DNA of 64,000 bases from Dyella flagellata (GTDB taxonomy: Bacteria; Pseudomonadota; Gammaproteobacteria; Xanthomonadales; Rhodanobacteraceae). The first letter of the stretch is position 1; each line of letters opens with the position of its first letter. Positions 40,798 to 48,271 of this stretch are shown here, in pieces. The translations under genes were made by a program, and so were the position numbers. The notes beneath the pieces are model-generated. The model had not been told where the DNA came from, ran no database searches, and was given only the letters and a program-made list of their open reading frames with translations. The stretch covers positions 62,001 to 126,000 of the forward strand of contig NZ_BSOA01000052.1 in assembly GCF_030160275.1 (NCBI RefSeq), read 5' to 3'.

Positions 40798-41952
40798 CTA
40801 ATTTTTCAGTAGATCGATGTAACCCTTGTAGCTGAACTCCTGGCCACGTTTCTTGCCCGTCGTTTCCACCAGGATGCCCGCCTGTTCCAGCAGCTTCACA
40901 GCAGCAGCGGCGGTCGGATAGGTCACTTCAAGTGCCCTCGCTGCGCGATCCATGGTCAGCCGTGGCATCGTCGGCAAGCTCTCAAAAAGACGAATCGACT
41001 GAACCGTACCGCCCTCGGCAAGCATAACTTTCTTACGATCTTCGGCAATGAGCGTCGCAATATTGATGATGTTCGCCAGCGCGTTTTCAGACGCTTGAGT
41101 GGTGCATTCCAGAAAAAACGCCACCCAGCCTTCCCAATCACCATTGGCGCGAATGTTCGACAGGTGACGGTAATATTCGGCTTGATGCGCCTTGAGCTGG
41201 CCAGACACATACAACAAGGGTTGCGGCAGGATCTTCCAGTCTTCCAACAAAGCGGCGATAAGCAGACGACCGATACGCCCGTTACCATCCAGAAACGGAT
41301 GAATCGTCTCGAATTGCGCGTGAATCAGCGCGATACGGACCAAAGGCGGCAAGTCCGCCGAACCCTCGTACTTGCGATGGATATAGTTTTCCAATTCACC
41401 TAGTAAACGCGGTACTTCCTGGTGCGGCGGGGGAATATGAACCGCGTTGCCGGGCCGGGTGCCCCCAATCCAATTTTGTGAAGTGCGCACCTCCCCCGGC
41501 TGCTTTGTGTTGCCGCGGACACTTTGCATCAAAATCCTGTGTGCATTGCATAGCAAACGAGTGGAAATGGGCAACCCATTCCCGCTGGTCAGTTCGCCGC
41601 GCACATATTCGAACGCCCGAAGGTAATTCGTGACGTCGCCGACGTCGCTCGAATGCGCGACCTGTATGCCGGCTTCCTCGTCGAGCAGATCCGTCAGCGT
41701 CGCCTGTGTGCCTTCTATTTGCGAGGTTAGCAGTGCTTCCTTACGAATGGCGCTGTAGATGAGCCATTCGCCGGATGCCACCAGGCCGGTCATGGCCTTC
41801 AAGCGTCCAAGCGACTGCTCGGCCGCTGCGTTGCCTTGATAGCTAGCCGGATGAAGTTTTGGGTCTGTTGGGGGAAGGCTGAAAGGCAAAAACGCTTCGA
41901 CGTTTTCGCCCCCAACAATCGAAGTGACGTACTTACCTGTAGCCCGATCCAT
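40798..41952 (-). CDS. Fic-domain protein with N-terminal inhibitory motif and C-terminal winged helix
   Basis: Fic enzymes transfer AMP or related groups to protein hydroxyls. The 384-residue protein has a Fic_N region with a class II-type inhibitory motif (TSQIEG, residues 76-81; pattern [S/T]xxxE[G/N]). The complete active-site motif HPFLDGNGRIGR (218-229) follows, with catalytic His218. The C-terminal 65 residues (MDRAARALEVTYPTAAAAVKLLEQAGILVETTGKKR) look like a winged helix-turn-helix. All catalytic residues are intact, and the glutamate predicts self-inhibition. The upstream DNA is AT-rich compared with neighbours and contains palindromes, suggesting recent acquisition and autoregulation. 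The target protein is unknown. Confidence 0.92.
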   Translation of the reverse strand: MDRATGKYVTSIVGGENVEAFLPFSLPPTDPKLHPASYQGNAAAEQSLGRLKAMTGLVASGEWLIYSAIRKEALLTSQIEGTQATLTDLLDEEAGIQVAHSSDVGDVTNYLRAFEYVRGELTSGNGLPISTRLLCNAHRILMQSVRGNTKQPGEVRTSQNWIGGTRPGNAVHIPPPHQEVPRLLGELENYIHRKYEGSADLPPLVRIALIHAQFETIHPFLDGNGRIGRLLIAALLEDWKILPQPLLYVSGQLKAHQAEYYRHLSNIRANGDWEGWVAFFLECTTQASENALANIINIATLIAEDRKKVMLAEGGTVQSIRLFESLPTMPRLTMDRAARALEVTYPTAAAAVKLLEQAGILVETTGKKRGQEFSYKGYIDLLKN

Positions 41953-41971
41953 AGATGCTTTGCCGTGACTT

Positions 41972-41989
41972 ATTCAAGGTCCCTTGAAT
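41972..41989. promoter_or_regulatory. 18-bp palindrome ATTCAAGGTCCCTTGAAT before fic
   Basis: Perfect 8-bp arms with a 2-bp centre, 20 bases upstream of the fic start. A related sequence, AAGGTCTTTGAA (42008-42019), lies about 30 bp further upstream. These look like an operator pair for a dimeric regulator, plausibly the winged-helix end of Fic itself. Confidence 0.5.
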
Positions 41990-42029
41990 TACCCAAAGCT
42001 TAAATAAAAGGTCTTTGAACAATCCAAGA

Positions 42030-42055
42030 CGCTATTAAAAACACCTTTAATAGCG
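42030..42055. repeat. Perfect 10-bp inverted repeat CGCTATTAAA...TTTAATAGCG
   Basis: The two arms are separated by AACACC. It lies between the 3' end of the D,D-carboxypeptidase gene and fic, both on the minus strand. No T-run follows the hairpin on either strand, so an operator or insertion-boundary role is as likely as termination. Confidence 0.5.
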
Positions 42056-42146
42056 TAGCAGGATATCGCACCGCAAATTGAAGCGATCAGATGAGGAGAT
42101 TCAGTAGTCCGCACCCCACGTCGGACAATTCGCTAAGTACTACGGC

Positions 42147-43238
42147 TCAGCCGCCTTTATCGCCCGAGGAAGCCAACACCACCTTCTTGGCCTTGTGACG
42201 ATGCGCCAGCCGGGTGGTGGACTTGCCGTGGGACTTGGCCACGCGCGGGCAAGTCTTGCCCCGGTGCCGTGTGCAGCCATGCGAAGCGCGACGATGCGCC
42301 GGCGCCGTTTCATCCGCTTCGGCCGTATCGATCGGCGACAACGCCGCCAGTACGCGGCGGGTGGTGCTGGGCACGCCGGCCCGGGCGACCAGCACTTCAG
42401 GCGTGGGCTGGTTGTCGAAACCATCGTCCAGCAGGCGGGCCATCAGGTTGTCGCGGGCAGAGGCGCTGCGGCCGCCGAGCACCACGGCAAACAGGCGACG
42501 CCCATCATGTACTGCGGTGGAGGCCAGGTTGAAACCGGACGCATCGGTGAAACCGGTCTTCAGGCCATCCATGCCTGGATAGCGGTCCATCAGGTTGTTG
42601 TGGCCACGAATCAGTTGGCCGCGGAACACGAATTCCTTGGTCGCGAAATAATGCGTGTACTGCGGAAAGTCGCGATACAGTGCCATGGCGAGCTTGGCCA
42701 TGTCGCGCGCGGTGGAAGTGTTGTTCGGGTCCGGCAGGCCGTTGGCGTTGGCGAAATGGGTGGATGTCATGCCGAGCAGCACTGCCTGGGCCGTCATCAT
42801 GTCGGCGAAGTGGCCCTCGTTGCCGCCCAGGCTCTCGGCCACCACAGTCGCCGCGTCATTGGCCGACCTGGTCACCATGCCGAGGATGCAGTCGTTGACC
42901 GAGATGGTCTGGCCGGAGCGCAATCCCAGCTTGGTCGGCGCACGCGAGGCGGCCCAGCTGGACACCGGCAGATCCTGATCCACCTTCAGCTTGCCGCTCT
43001 GCAGCGCCTGGAAGGTGAGGTACAAGGTCATCATCTTGGTAAGCGAGGCCGGGTAGTTCTGCTCGTCCGCGTTGACCGCGCTGAGCACTTCGCCGGTGGC
43101 CGGATCGATCACAATGGCGGCATAGCCCGCGTGGGCCACCCCGGCGTAACCGGCAAGCGCCAACAACAGCATCGCCGCGACCAGGCTCCACAGCCGGTTG
43201 AGCAACAGCATTGGCTGGATGGATTGGATGTTTGCCAC
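42147..43238 (-). CDS. D-alanyl-D-alanine carboxypeptidase (PBP5/6-like, S11) with cationic tail
   Basis: This enzyme removes the terminal D-alanine of peptidoglycan stems. The start is GTG at 43238 with AAGG before it; 363 residues. A signal peptide ends near AHA-G (residue 37). The catalytic motifs are complete: SLTK (Ser65, Lys68), SAN (125-127) and KTG (227-229). PBP5-type domain II and the amphipathic anchoring helix are not evident. Instead residues about 315-352 form an Arg/Lys/His-rich tail (RRASHGCTRHRGKTC..., RLAHRHKAKK) with two cysteines, which may bind anionic wall polymers or membranes. Confidence 0.92.
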   Translation of the reverse strand: MANIQSIQPMLLLNRLWSLVAAMLLLALAGYAGVAHAGYAAIVIDPATGEVLSAVNADEQNYPASLTKMMTLYLTFQALQSGKLKVDQDLPVSSWAASRAPTKLGLRSGQTISVNDCILGMVTRSANDAATVVAESLGGNEGHFADMMTAQAVLLGMTSTHFANANGLPDPNNTSTARDMAKLAMALYRDFPQYTHYFATKEFVFRGQLIRGHNNLMDRYPGMDGLKTGFTDASGFNLASTAVHDGRRLFAVVLGGRSASARDNLMARLLDDGFDNQPTPEVLVARAGVPSTTRRVLAALSPIDTAEADETAPAHRRASHGCTRHRGKTCPRVAKSHGKSTTRLAHRHKAKKVVLASSGDKGG

Positions 43239-43352
43239 GGCCCTTCACTCCCAAACCGCGGTATTGCCCCCGCGTCGCGCAACCTTAATGCATGACGACC
43301 GCAAATTCCAGAGGAAAAGCTTTAATCAGCCATGCTAAGTACATGTTTTTAT

Positions 43353-43383
43353 AAATTTTACCGGCCCCAGAAGCGTAAAATTT
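43353..43383. repeat. 9-bp inverted repeat AAATTTTAC-N13-GTAAAATTT
   Basis: It lies in the AT-rich gap between the divergently transcribed carboxypeptidase and uup genes. The AT-rich perfect arms and GC-rich spacer suggest an operator or a weak hairpin. A second dyad (GCGAAGCTTTCGC) lies near 43445-43457. Confidence 0.45.
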
Positions 43384-43492
43384 CGTTATGCCCCGGTGAC
43401 GGTCGCCTAAAGTCCAGATCGGCAGTTGGCGACATTTTCTTTAAGCGAAGCTTTCGCCGACTCCCGACAGAGGAATGCAAAGAACGAGCCAG

Positions 43493-43498
43493 TACAAT
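43493..43498 (+). promoter_or_regulatory. -10-like TACAAT placed for a leaderless uup transcript
   Basis: TACAAT is followed by AGCGGC and the ATG at 43505. No Shine-Dalgarno precedes that ATG. An alternative in-frame ATG at 43475 lies directly after AGAGGA with no spacing. Confidence 0.5.
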
Positions 43499-43504
43499 AG
43501 CGGC

Positions 43505-45385
43505 ATGTCCCTGATCCAGCTTCAGCGCCTCGACTTCAGTGTCGGCGGCCCTCTTCTGCTCGAACACGTCGATCTGTCGATCGATGCCGGCGAGCGCGTG
43601 TGCATCGTCGGTCGCAACGGCGAAGGCAAATCCACCCTCATGAAACTGATCGCCGGCGAGTTGCAGCCCGACGACGGTGAAGTGCGCTTGCAAAGCGGCG
43701 TAGTTGTCGCCCGCATGGCGCAAGAGGTGCCGCAGGCGACGGCTGGCAGCGTCTTCGACGTGGTAGCCGAAGGCCTGGGCGATCTGGGCCGGCTGCTCGC
43801 GCGCTATCACCATCTGCTTGCCGAAGGCGACCTGGATGCGCTGGGAGAGGTGCAGGACCAGATCGAAGCGCGGCATGGCTGGGATCTGGATCGCCGCGTC
43901 AGCGACGTACTGACCAAGCTGGAGCTTCCCGCCGATACCGATTTTGCCGCGCTGTCCGGCGGCATGAAGCGCCGCGTGCTGCTGGCGCAGGCGCTGGTGC
44001 GCAAACCGGATGTGCTGCTGCTGGACGAACCGACCAACCACCTGGACATCGAAGCGATCGGCTGGCTGGAAGGCTTCCTCAAGCAGTTCGAAGGCAGCAT
44101 CGTATTCATTACGCACGATCGCAGCTTTCTGCGCGCACTGGCCACCCGCATCGTGGAGATCGATCGCGGTCAACTCACCAGTTGGCCGGGCAACTACGAC
44201 AACTATCTGCGCCGCCGCGAAGAACGCCTGCACGCCGAAGCGCAAGCCAATGCGCTGTTCGACAAAAAGCTGGCGCAGGAAGAAGTGTGGATTCGCCAGG
44301 GCATCAAAGCACGCCGTACGCGAAATGAAGGCCGTGTACGCGCCTTGAAAGCCATGCGGCGCGAGCGCTCCGAACGCCGCGAACTGGGCGGCAACGCGAA
44401 GATGGCATTGGCCAATGCACAGGCTTCCGGCAAGAAGGTCATCGAGCTTGATCACGTCCATCAGGCGTATGCCGGGCGCGTTCTGATCGACGACCTCAGC
44501 ACCGCGATCATGCGCGGCGATCGCGTCGGCATCATCGGCCCGAACGGCGCCGGCAAGAGTACCTTGTTGAAGATATTGCTCGGCGAACTCAAGCCCCTGC
44601 GCGGCGAAGCGAGCCTGGGCACCGGTCTGCAGATCGCCTATTTCGACCAGCACCGCGCCCAGCTCAACGATGCCCTGAACGCGCTGGACAATGTGGCAGA
44701 AGGCCGTGAATACATCGAACTCAACGGCCAGCGCAAACACATCATCGGCTATCTGCAGGATTTCCTGTTCTCGCCCGAACGTGCCCGCGCGCCGATCACG
44801 CGTCTCTCCGGCGGCGAACGCAATCGGCTGCTGCTGGCCAAGCTGTTCGCCCAACCATCCAACCTGCTGGTGATGGACGAACCCACCAACGACCTTGACG
44901 TCGAAACGCTGGAACTGCTGGAAGAGCTGCTCACCGAATACAAAGGCACCCTGCTGCTGGTGTCGCACGATCGCGAATTCCTCGACAACGTGGTATCCAG
45001 CACGCTGGTGCTGGAGGGCGAAGGTCAGGTGGGCGAGTACGTGGGTGGCTATAGCGATTGGTTGCGGCAGAAGCCGCTGAATCGTCCATCCGCCGAAATG
45101 TCGGCCGCTGCGGCCAAGCCAGCAAAATCCGATGTAACGCCGGTCGCGCCGAACAGCGAAAAGTCCAAACGCAAACTCAGCTTCAAGGATGCGCGCGAAC
45201 TGGAACAGTTGCCTGCACGCATCGAACAGTTGGAAACCGAAATCGCCAAGCGCGCCGAAGCCATGAACGATCCCTCGTTCTTCCAGCAGGACAACGCGGC
45301 AATTCAGAATGCGAACGAAGCGCTGGCCAAAGCGCAGGCCGAGCTGGACTTGGCATATTCGCGGTGGGCAGAACTGGAAGGTTAA
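43505..45385 (+). CDS. uup: ABC-F family ATPase, Uup type
   Basis: ABC-F proteins act on ribosomes or nucleic acids rather than as transporters; Uup is linked to transposon excision and ribosome rescue. The 626-residue protein has two ABC cassettes with Walker A (GRNGEGKSTL; GPNGAGKSTL), signature (LSGGMKRRVLLAQAL; LSGGERNRLLLAKLF) and Walker B (LLLDEPTNHLD; LVMDEPTNDLD). They are joined by the charged ABC-F linker, and no membrane segment is present. The C-terminal coiled coil (KLSFKDARELEQLPARIEQLETEIAKRAEAM) is diagnostic of Uup. It is convergent with the histidine-kinase gene. Confidence 0.92.
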   Translation: MSLIQLQRLDFSVGGPLLLEHVDLSIDAGERVCIVGRNGEGKSTLMKLIAGELQPDDGEVRLQSGVVVARMAQEVPQATAGSVFDVVAEGLGDLGRLLARYHHLLAEGDLDALGEVQDQIEARHGWDLDRRVSDVLTKLELPADTDFAALSGGMKRRVLLAQALVRKPDVLLLDEPTNHLDIEAIGWLEGFLKQFEGSIVFITHDRSFLRALATRIVEIDRGQLTSWPGNYDNYLRRREERLHAEAQANALFDKKLAQEEVWIRQGIKARRTRNEGRVRALKAMRRERSERRELGGNAKMALANAQASGKKVIELDHVHQAYAGRVLIDDLSTAIMRGDRVGIIGPNGAGKSTLLKILLGELKPLRGEASLGTGLQIAYFDQHRAQLNDALNALDNVAEGREYIELNGQRKHIIGYLQDFLFSPERARAPITRLSGGERNRLLLAKLFAQPSNLLVMDEPTNDLDVETLELLEELLTEYKGTLLLVSHDREFLDNVVSSTLVLEGEGQVGEYVGGYSDWLRQKPLNRPSAEMSAAAAKPAKSDVTPVAPNSEKSKRKLSFKDARELEQLPARIEQLETEIAKRAEAMNDPSFFQQDNAAIQNANEALAKAQAELDLAYSRWAELEG

Positions 45386-45401
45386 TCCAGTAACGCTTCA
45401 A

Positions 45402-45469
45402 GTAGGCTGGGATGACAATCCCAGCTTGCCCGCGTCATGCTGGTGCTGGGATTCCATCCCAGCCTACGC
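45402..45469. repeat. Paired inverted palindromic repeat between uup and the kinase gene
   Basis: The left arm begins at 45402 (GTAGGCTGGGATGACAATCC...) and the right arm ends near 45469. The right arm reads GATGGAATC in reverse complement, so this copy is less exactly matched than those at 33949 and 57904. It sits between two convergent genes. Confidence 0.85.
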
Positions 45470-45487
45470 GTGCCGAACACCGTCATG

Positions 45488-46816
45488 TCACGCCCTGACA
45501 AGCGGCAACCATAAACGCGCACGCACTCCGATACCCGCATCGCGCGCCACCAGCATCACGCCGCCCTCGTGGGCTTCGGCAATTTGCCGGACCAGCGCCA
45601 GCCCAATGCCGGAGCCGCCAGGCTTGGTGGTGAAAAACGGTACGAACAGATTGTCGCTGGATGGCAAGCCTGCCCCTTCGTCTTCCACTTCGATCACCGC
45701 GTTTTCGCCGTCGCGCGCCCAACGGACTGTTACATGGCCTTCGCCGGGCAGCATCGCTTCCACGGCATTGCGCAACAGGTTGATCAATGCCTGCTCCAGC
45801 TGGTCCGCATCAACATGCACCTGCAAGGCCTCCCCCGCTTCGATGCGCACCGGCAAGCGTTGCTCCAGCCGCGCCGTTTTCTCGATCAATGCCGCCAGTT
45901 CCACCTCGCGCCACTGCGGCGGCGGTAGGCGAGCCAGTTTGCTGTAACTGGACAAAAAACGGCCCAAGGCCGCCGCGCGATGCGCGATGACATCCAAACC
46001 GCCGCGGAAATCCTCACGCCAATCTGCCGGCAATGGGTCGCGCGCCATCAGGCTCGCCAGCGTTCCTGCCATCGACTGGATCGGCGCCAGCGAATTGTTG
46101 ACCTCATGCCCCAGCACGCGTAGCAAGCGCTGCCACGCCTGCCGCTCTTCCTCACGCAGGACGCGGCCAACATCGTTGATCACCAGCAGCGAGCCACCTC
46201 GCCCCTTGTTGCGCAATGCGGCGTGGCGCACCTCGAAGCGGCCCTGGTGTCCGGGAAAGACATGTGTGAGCAAGGCCGACGGTGGGCCTTGCAACAAGCC
46301 TGACAAGCCCAATGCCTCGGCGGTGTTCCCGAACAGTTGCTTGCGTTCCGCGTCCAGCAGGCGCAGGCCTGCGGGATTGACCAGACGCAGACGCGAAGCA
46401 TCGTCGAAGACGAAGACCGCGCTATCCAGCGCAGCCAAGGTCTTGCCCAGCAAGTGCGAGGATTCCTCGAATTCCAGTCGCTCTTGCTGCAATCGATCGG
46501 CCAGGGCGTTGATGTCGTAGATGACGTCGCCCAGCACTCCACCTTGTACACCGCGCAGACTGTAGTCGCCCTGCCGCAATGCCTCCAGCAGACCGGCCAG
46601 CGTATACAAGGGGAACATGATGCGACGGAGCTGCCAGCGGGCCAGCAAGGCGGTGGCGATTACGACCAGCAGTACCAGTCCCAAGCCCCACGACACGGAC
46701 GGCAGACCGAATACCACCACCAACAGCAAACCGGCCGCACCAGGCAGCGCACACAGCAGGCTCCCTAGCAACACGCGCTGCTCGAAGCGCGGGATGGACG
46801 GCAACTTAAGCGCCAC
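45488..46816 (-). CDS. NtrY-like membrane sensor histidine kinase
   Basis: This is the kinase of the two-component pair that ends the ABC transporter array. A GTG at 46816 ([14 protein letters not shown]), overlapping the regulator stop by 11 bp, gives 442 residues; ATG codons at 46846 or 46903 are alternatives. Two membrane segments (about 14-37 and 42-60) have almost no periplasmic loop, so it may sense a membrane or partner-protein cue. A HAMP-like linker, a PAS-like domain (about 125-215), the phospho-acceptor GHEVNNSLAPIQ (His237) and an HATPase domain (NLLRNAVEAM; DEGAGLP; FFTTKPGGSGIGLALV) follow. The upstream partner is the sigma54-type regulator. Confidence 0.88.
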   Translation of the reverse strand: MALKLPSIPRFEQRVLLGSLLCALPGAAGLLLVVVFGLPSVSWGLGLVLLVVIATALLARWQLRRIMFPLYTLAGLLEALRQGDYSLRGVQGGVLGDVIYDINALADRLQQERLEFEESSHLLGKTLAALDSAVFVFDDASRLRLVNPAGLRLLDAERKQLFGNTAEALGLSGLLQGPPSALLTHVFPGHQGRFEVRHAALRNKGRGGSLLVINDVGRVLREEERQAWQRLLRVLGHEVNNSLAPIQSMAGTLASLMARDPLPADWREDFRGGLDVIAHRAAALGRFLSSYSKLARLPPPQWREVELAALIEKTARLEQRLPVRIEAGEALQVHVDADQLEQALINLLRNAVEAMLPGEGHVTVRWARDGENAVIEVEDEGAGLPSSDNLFVPFFTTKPGGSGIGLALVRQIAEAHEGGVMLVARDAGIGVRARLWLPLVRA

Positions 46817-48197
46817 CGCTGTCGCCCGCTTCGTCACGCAAGGCATGTTTGTCCAGTCGGCGGTAGAGCGCTTGTCGCGTGATGCCCAAGGCATCGGCGG
46901 CATGCTGCAAATTGCCGTTGTGCCGCTCCAGCGCGCGCTGGACCAGCCATGCTTCGGCCTGTTCCAGTGTCAATCCCTCGATATCCTGCCCGCCATCGGG
47001 CGGGGCACCGAAAGACAAAGAGGAAGCACTGACCTGATCGTGCTCGGCCAGCAAGGCCGCGCGCTCCATCAGATGCTGCAATTCGCGCACATTGCCGGGC
47101 CAGCGCCAGGTTTCCAGCGCGCGCTCGGCAGAGGACGCCAAACGCAAGCCATCGCGGCCATAGCGTTTCGCGTTGCGCGCCAGAAAGCGGCGAGCCAACG
47201 GCAGAATGTCCGCAACCCTTTCGCGCAAGGGCGGCAGGCGGATTTCCAGCGTGTTGAGGCGATACAGCAGATCCTTGCGAAAGCGGCCTTCCACCACCTC
47301 GGTATGCAAATCCGCATTGGTGGCCGAAATCAGCCGTAGGTCGACGCTTTGCGTGCGCGAAGAACCCAGGCGTTCAAACTCGCCCTCTTCCAGCACGCGC
47401 AGCAGCTTGGGTTGTTGCGAGGCCGGAATATTGCCGACCTCGTCCAGGAACAGCGTGCCGCTATCGGCCAGCTCGAAGCGACCGATGCGTTCGCTCTTGG
47501 CGTCCGTATAGGCCCCCCGCACGTGACCAAACATTTCCGATTCGAACACAGTCTCGGAAATGCCGCCCATGTTCACCTTGACGAACGGCTTCGTGGCGCG
47601 TGCCGACAACGCATGCAGGCGTCGCGCGATGACTCCCTTGCCGGTGCCGTTCTCGCCGAGCACCAGTACGTTGGCGTCGCTGGGCGCGACTCTCGCGACG
47701 AGCCCCAACACACGCTGCATCGCCTGCGACTCGCCGATGAAGTCATCCTCGGCATTGCCGCGCAACAAGGCGTTTTCCGCCTCCAGGCGACGCTCACGCC
47801 GTGCCGCTTCGCCCAATGCGATCTGGGTGCGCAGGACATTGAGCAGACGCGTGTTGTCCCACGGCTTTTCAATGAAATCCGCTGCGCCACGGCGCATGGC
47901 TTCTACAGTCAGCGCCACATTGCCCCAGGCCGTCATTGCGACCACCGGAAGATCCGGCGCGTGCTGCCGCAGTTGCTCCAGCAAAGCCAGGCCTTCTTCA
48001 CCGGATGTGGTATCGCGGCTGTAGTTGCAGTCGATCAGGGCGCAGGCGAATTCGTGCCGGCGCACCGCCTCGATGGCTTGTGCCGGATCGGCCACGCCGA
48101 CACTGGCAATGCCTTCGGACTTCAGCAACAGGCGCAAGGCCTCACGCACGTCGGGCTGATCGTCGGCCAGGAGCACTTGGGGGGTGGATGGCTTCAT
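46806..48197 (-). CDS. NtrC-type response regulator with non-canonical GAFTGA loop
   Basis: This regulator probably controls the ABC transporter genes beside it. The 463-residue product has a receiver domain (acidic pair Asp12-Asp13, phospho-acceptor Asp56, Thr89, Lys111), an AAA+ domain (Walker A GENGTGKG, 181-188; Walker B GTLFLDE, 247-253) and a Fis-type helix-turn-helix ([23 protein letters not shown]) at the end. Two features are unusual: the sigma54-contact loop reads GAYTDA (228-233) instead of GAFTGA, and the segment after Asp56 holds a longer loop ([13 protein letters not shown]). A -10-like TACACT ends 6 bases before the ATG at 48197, so a separate leaderless promoter is possible. 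The stop overlaps the kinase start. Confidence 0.9.
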   Translation of the reverse strand: MKPSTPQVLLADDQPDVREALRLLLKSEGIASVGVADPAQAIEAVRRHEFACALIDCNYSRDTTSGEEGLALLEQLRQHAPDLPVVAMTAWGNVALTVEAMRRGAADFIEKPWDNTRLLNVLRTQIALGEAARRERRLEAENALLRGNAEDDFIGESQAMQRVLGLVARVAPSDANVLVLGENGTGKGVIARRLHALSARATKPFVKVNMGGISETVFESEMFGHVRGAYTDAKSERIGRFELADSGTLFLDEVGNIPASQQPKLLRVLEEGEFERLGSSRTQSVDLRLISATNADLHTEVVEGRFRKDLLYRLNTLEIRLPPLRERVADILPLARRFLARNAKRYGRDGLRLASSAERALETWRWPGNVRELQHLMERAALLAEHDQVSASSLSFGAPPDGGQDIEGLTLEQAEAWLVQRALERHNGNLQHAADALGITRQALYRRLDKHALRDEAGDSGGA

Positions 48198-48271
48198 AGG
48201 GACAGTGTAATGGGATGATTTACAGAGATAGCTTGGGGCGCAGACCCCGAGCATCCCCACCTACGGAAGGA

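Noticed and set aside
46806-48197. Calling the two-component pair NtrX/NtrY or a named nitrogen system
   Set aside because: Domain types agree, but the altered GAFTGA loop, the absence of a periplasmic sensor and the transporter context do not support that name.
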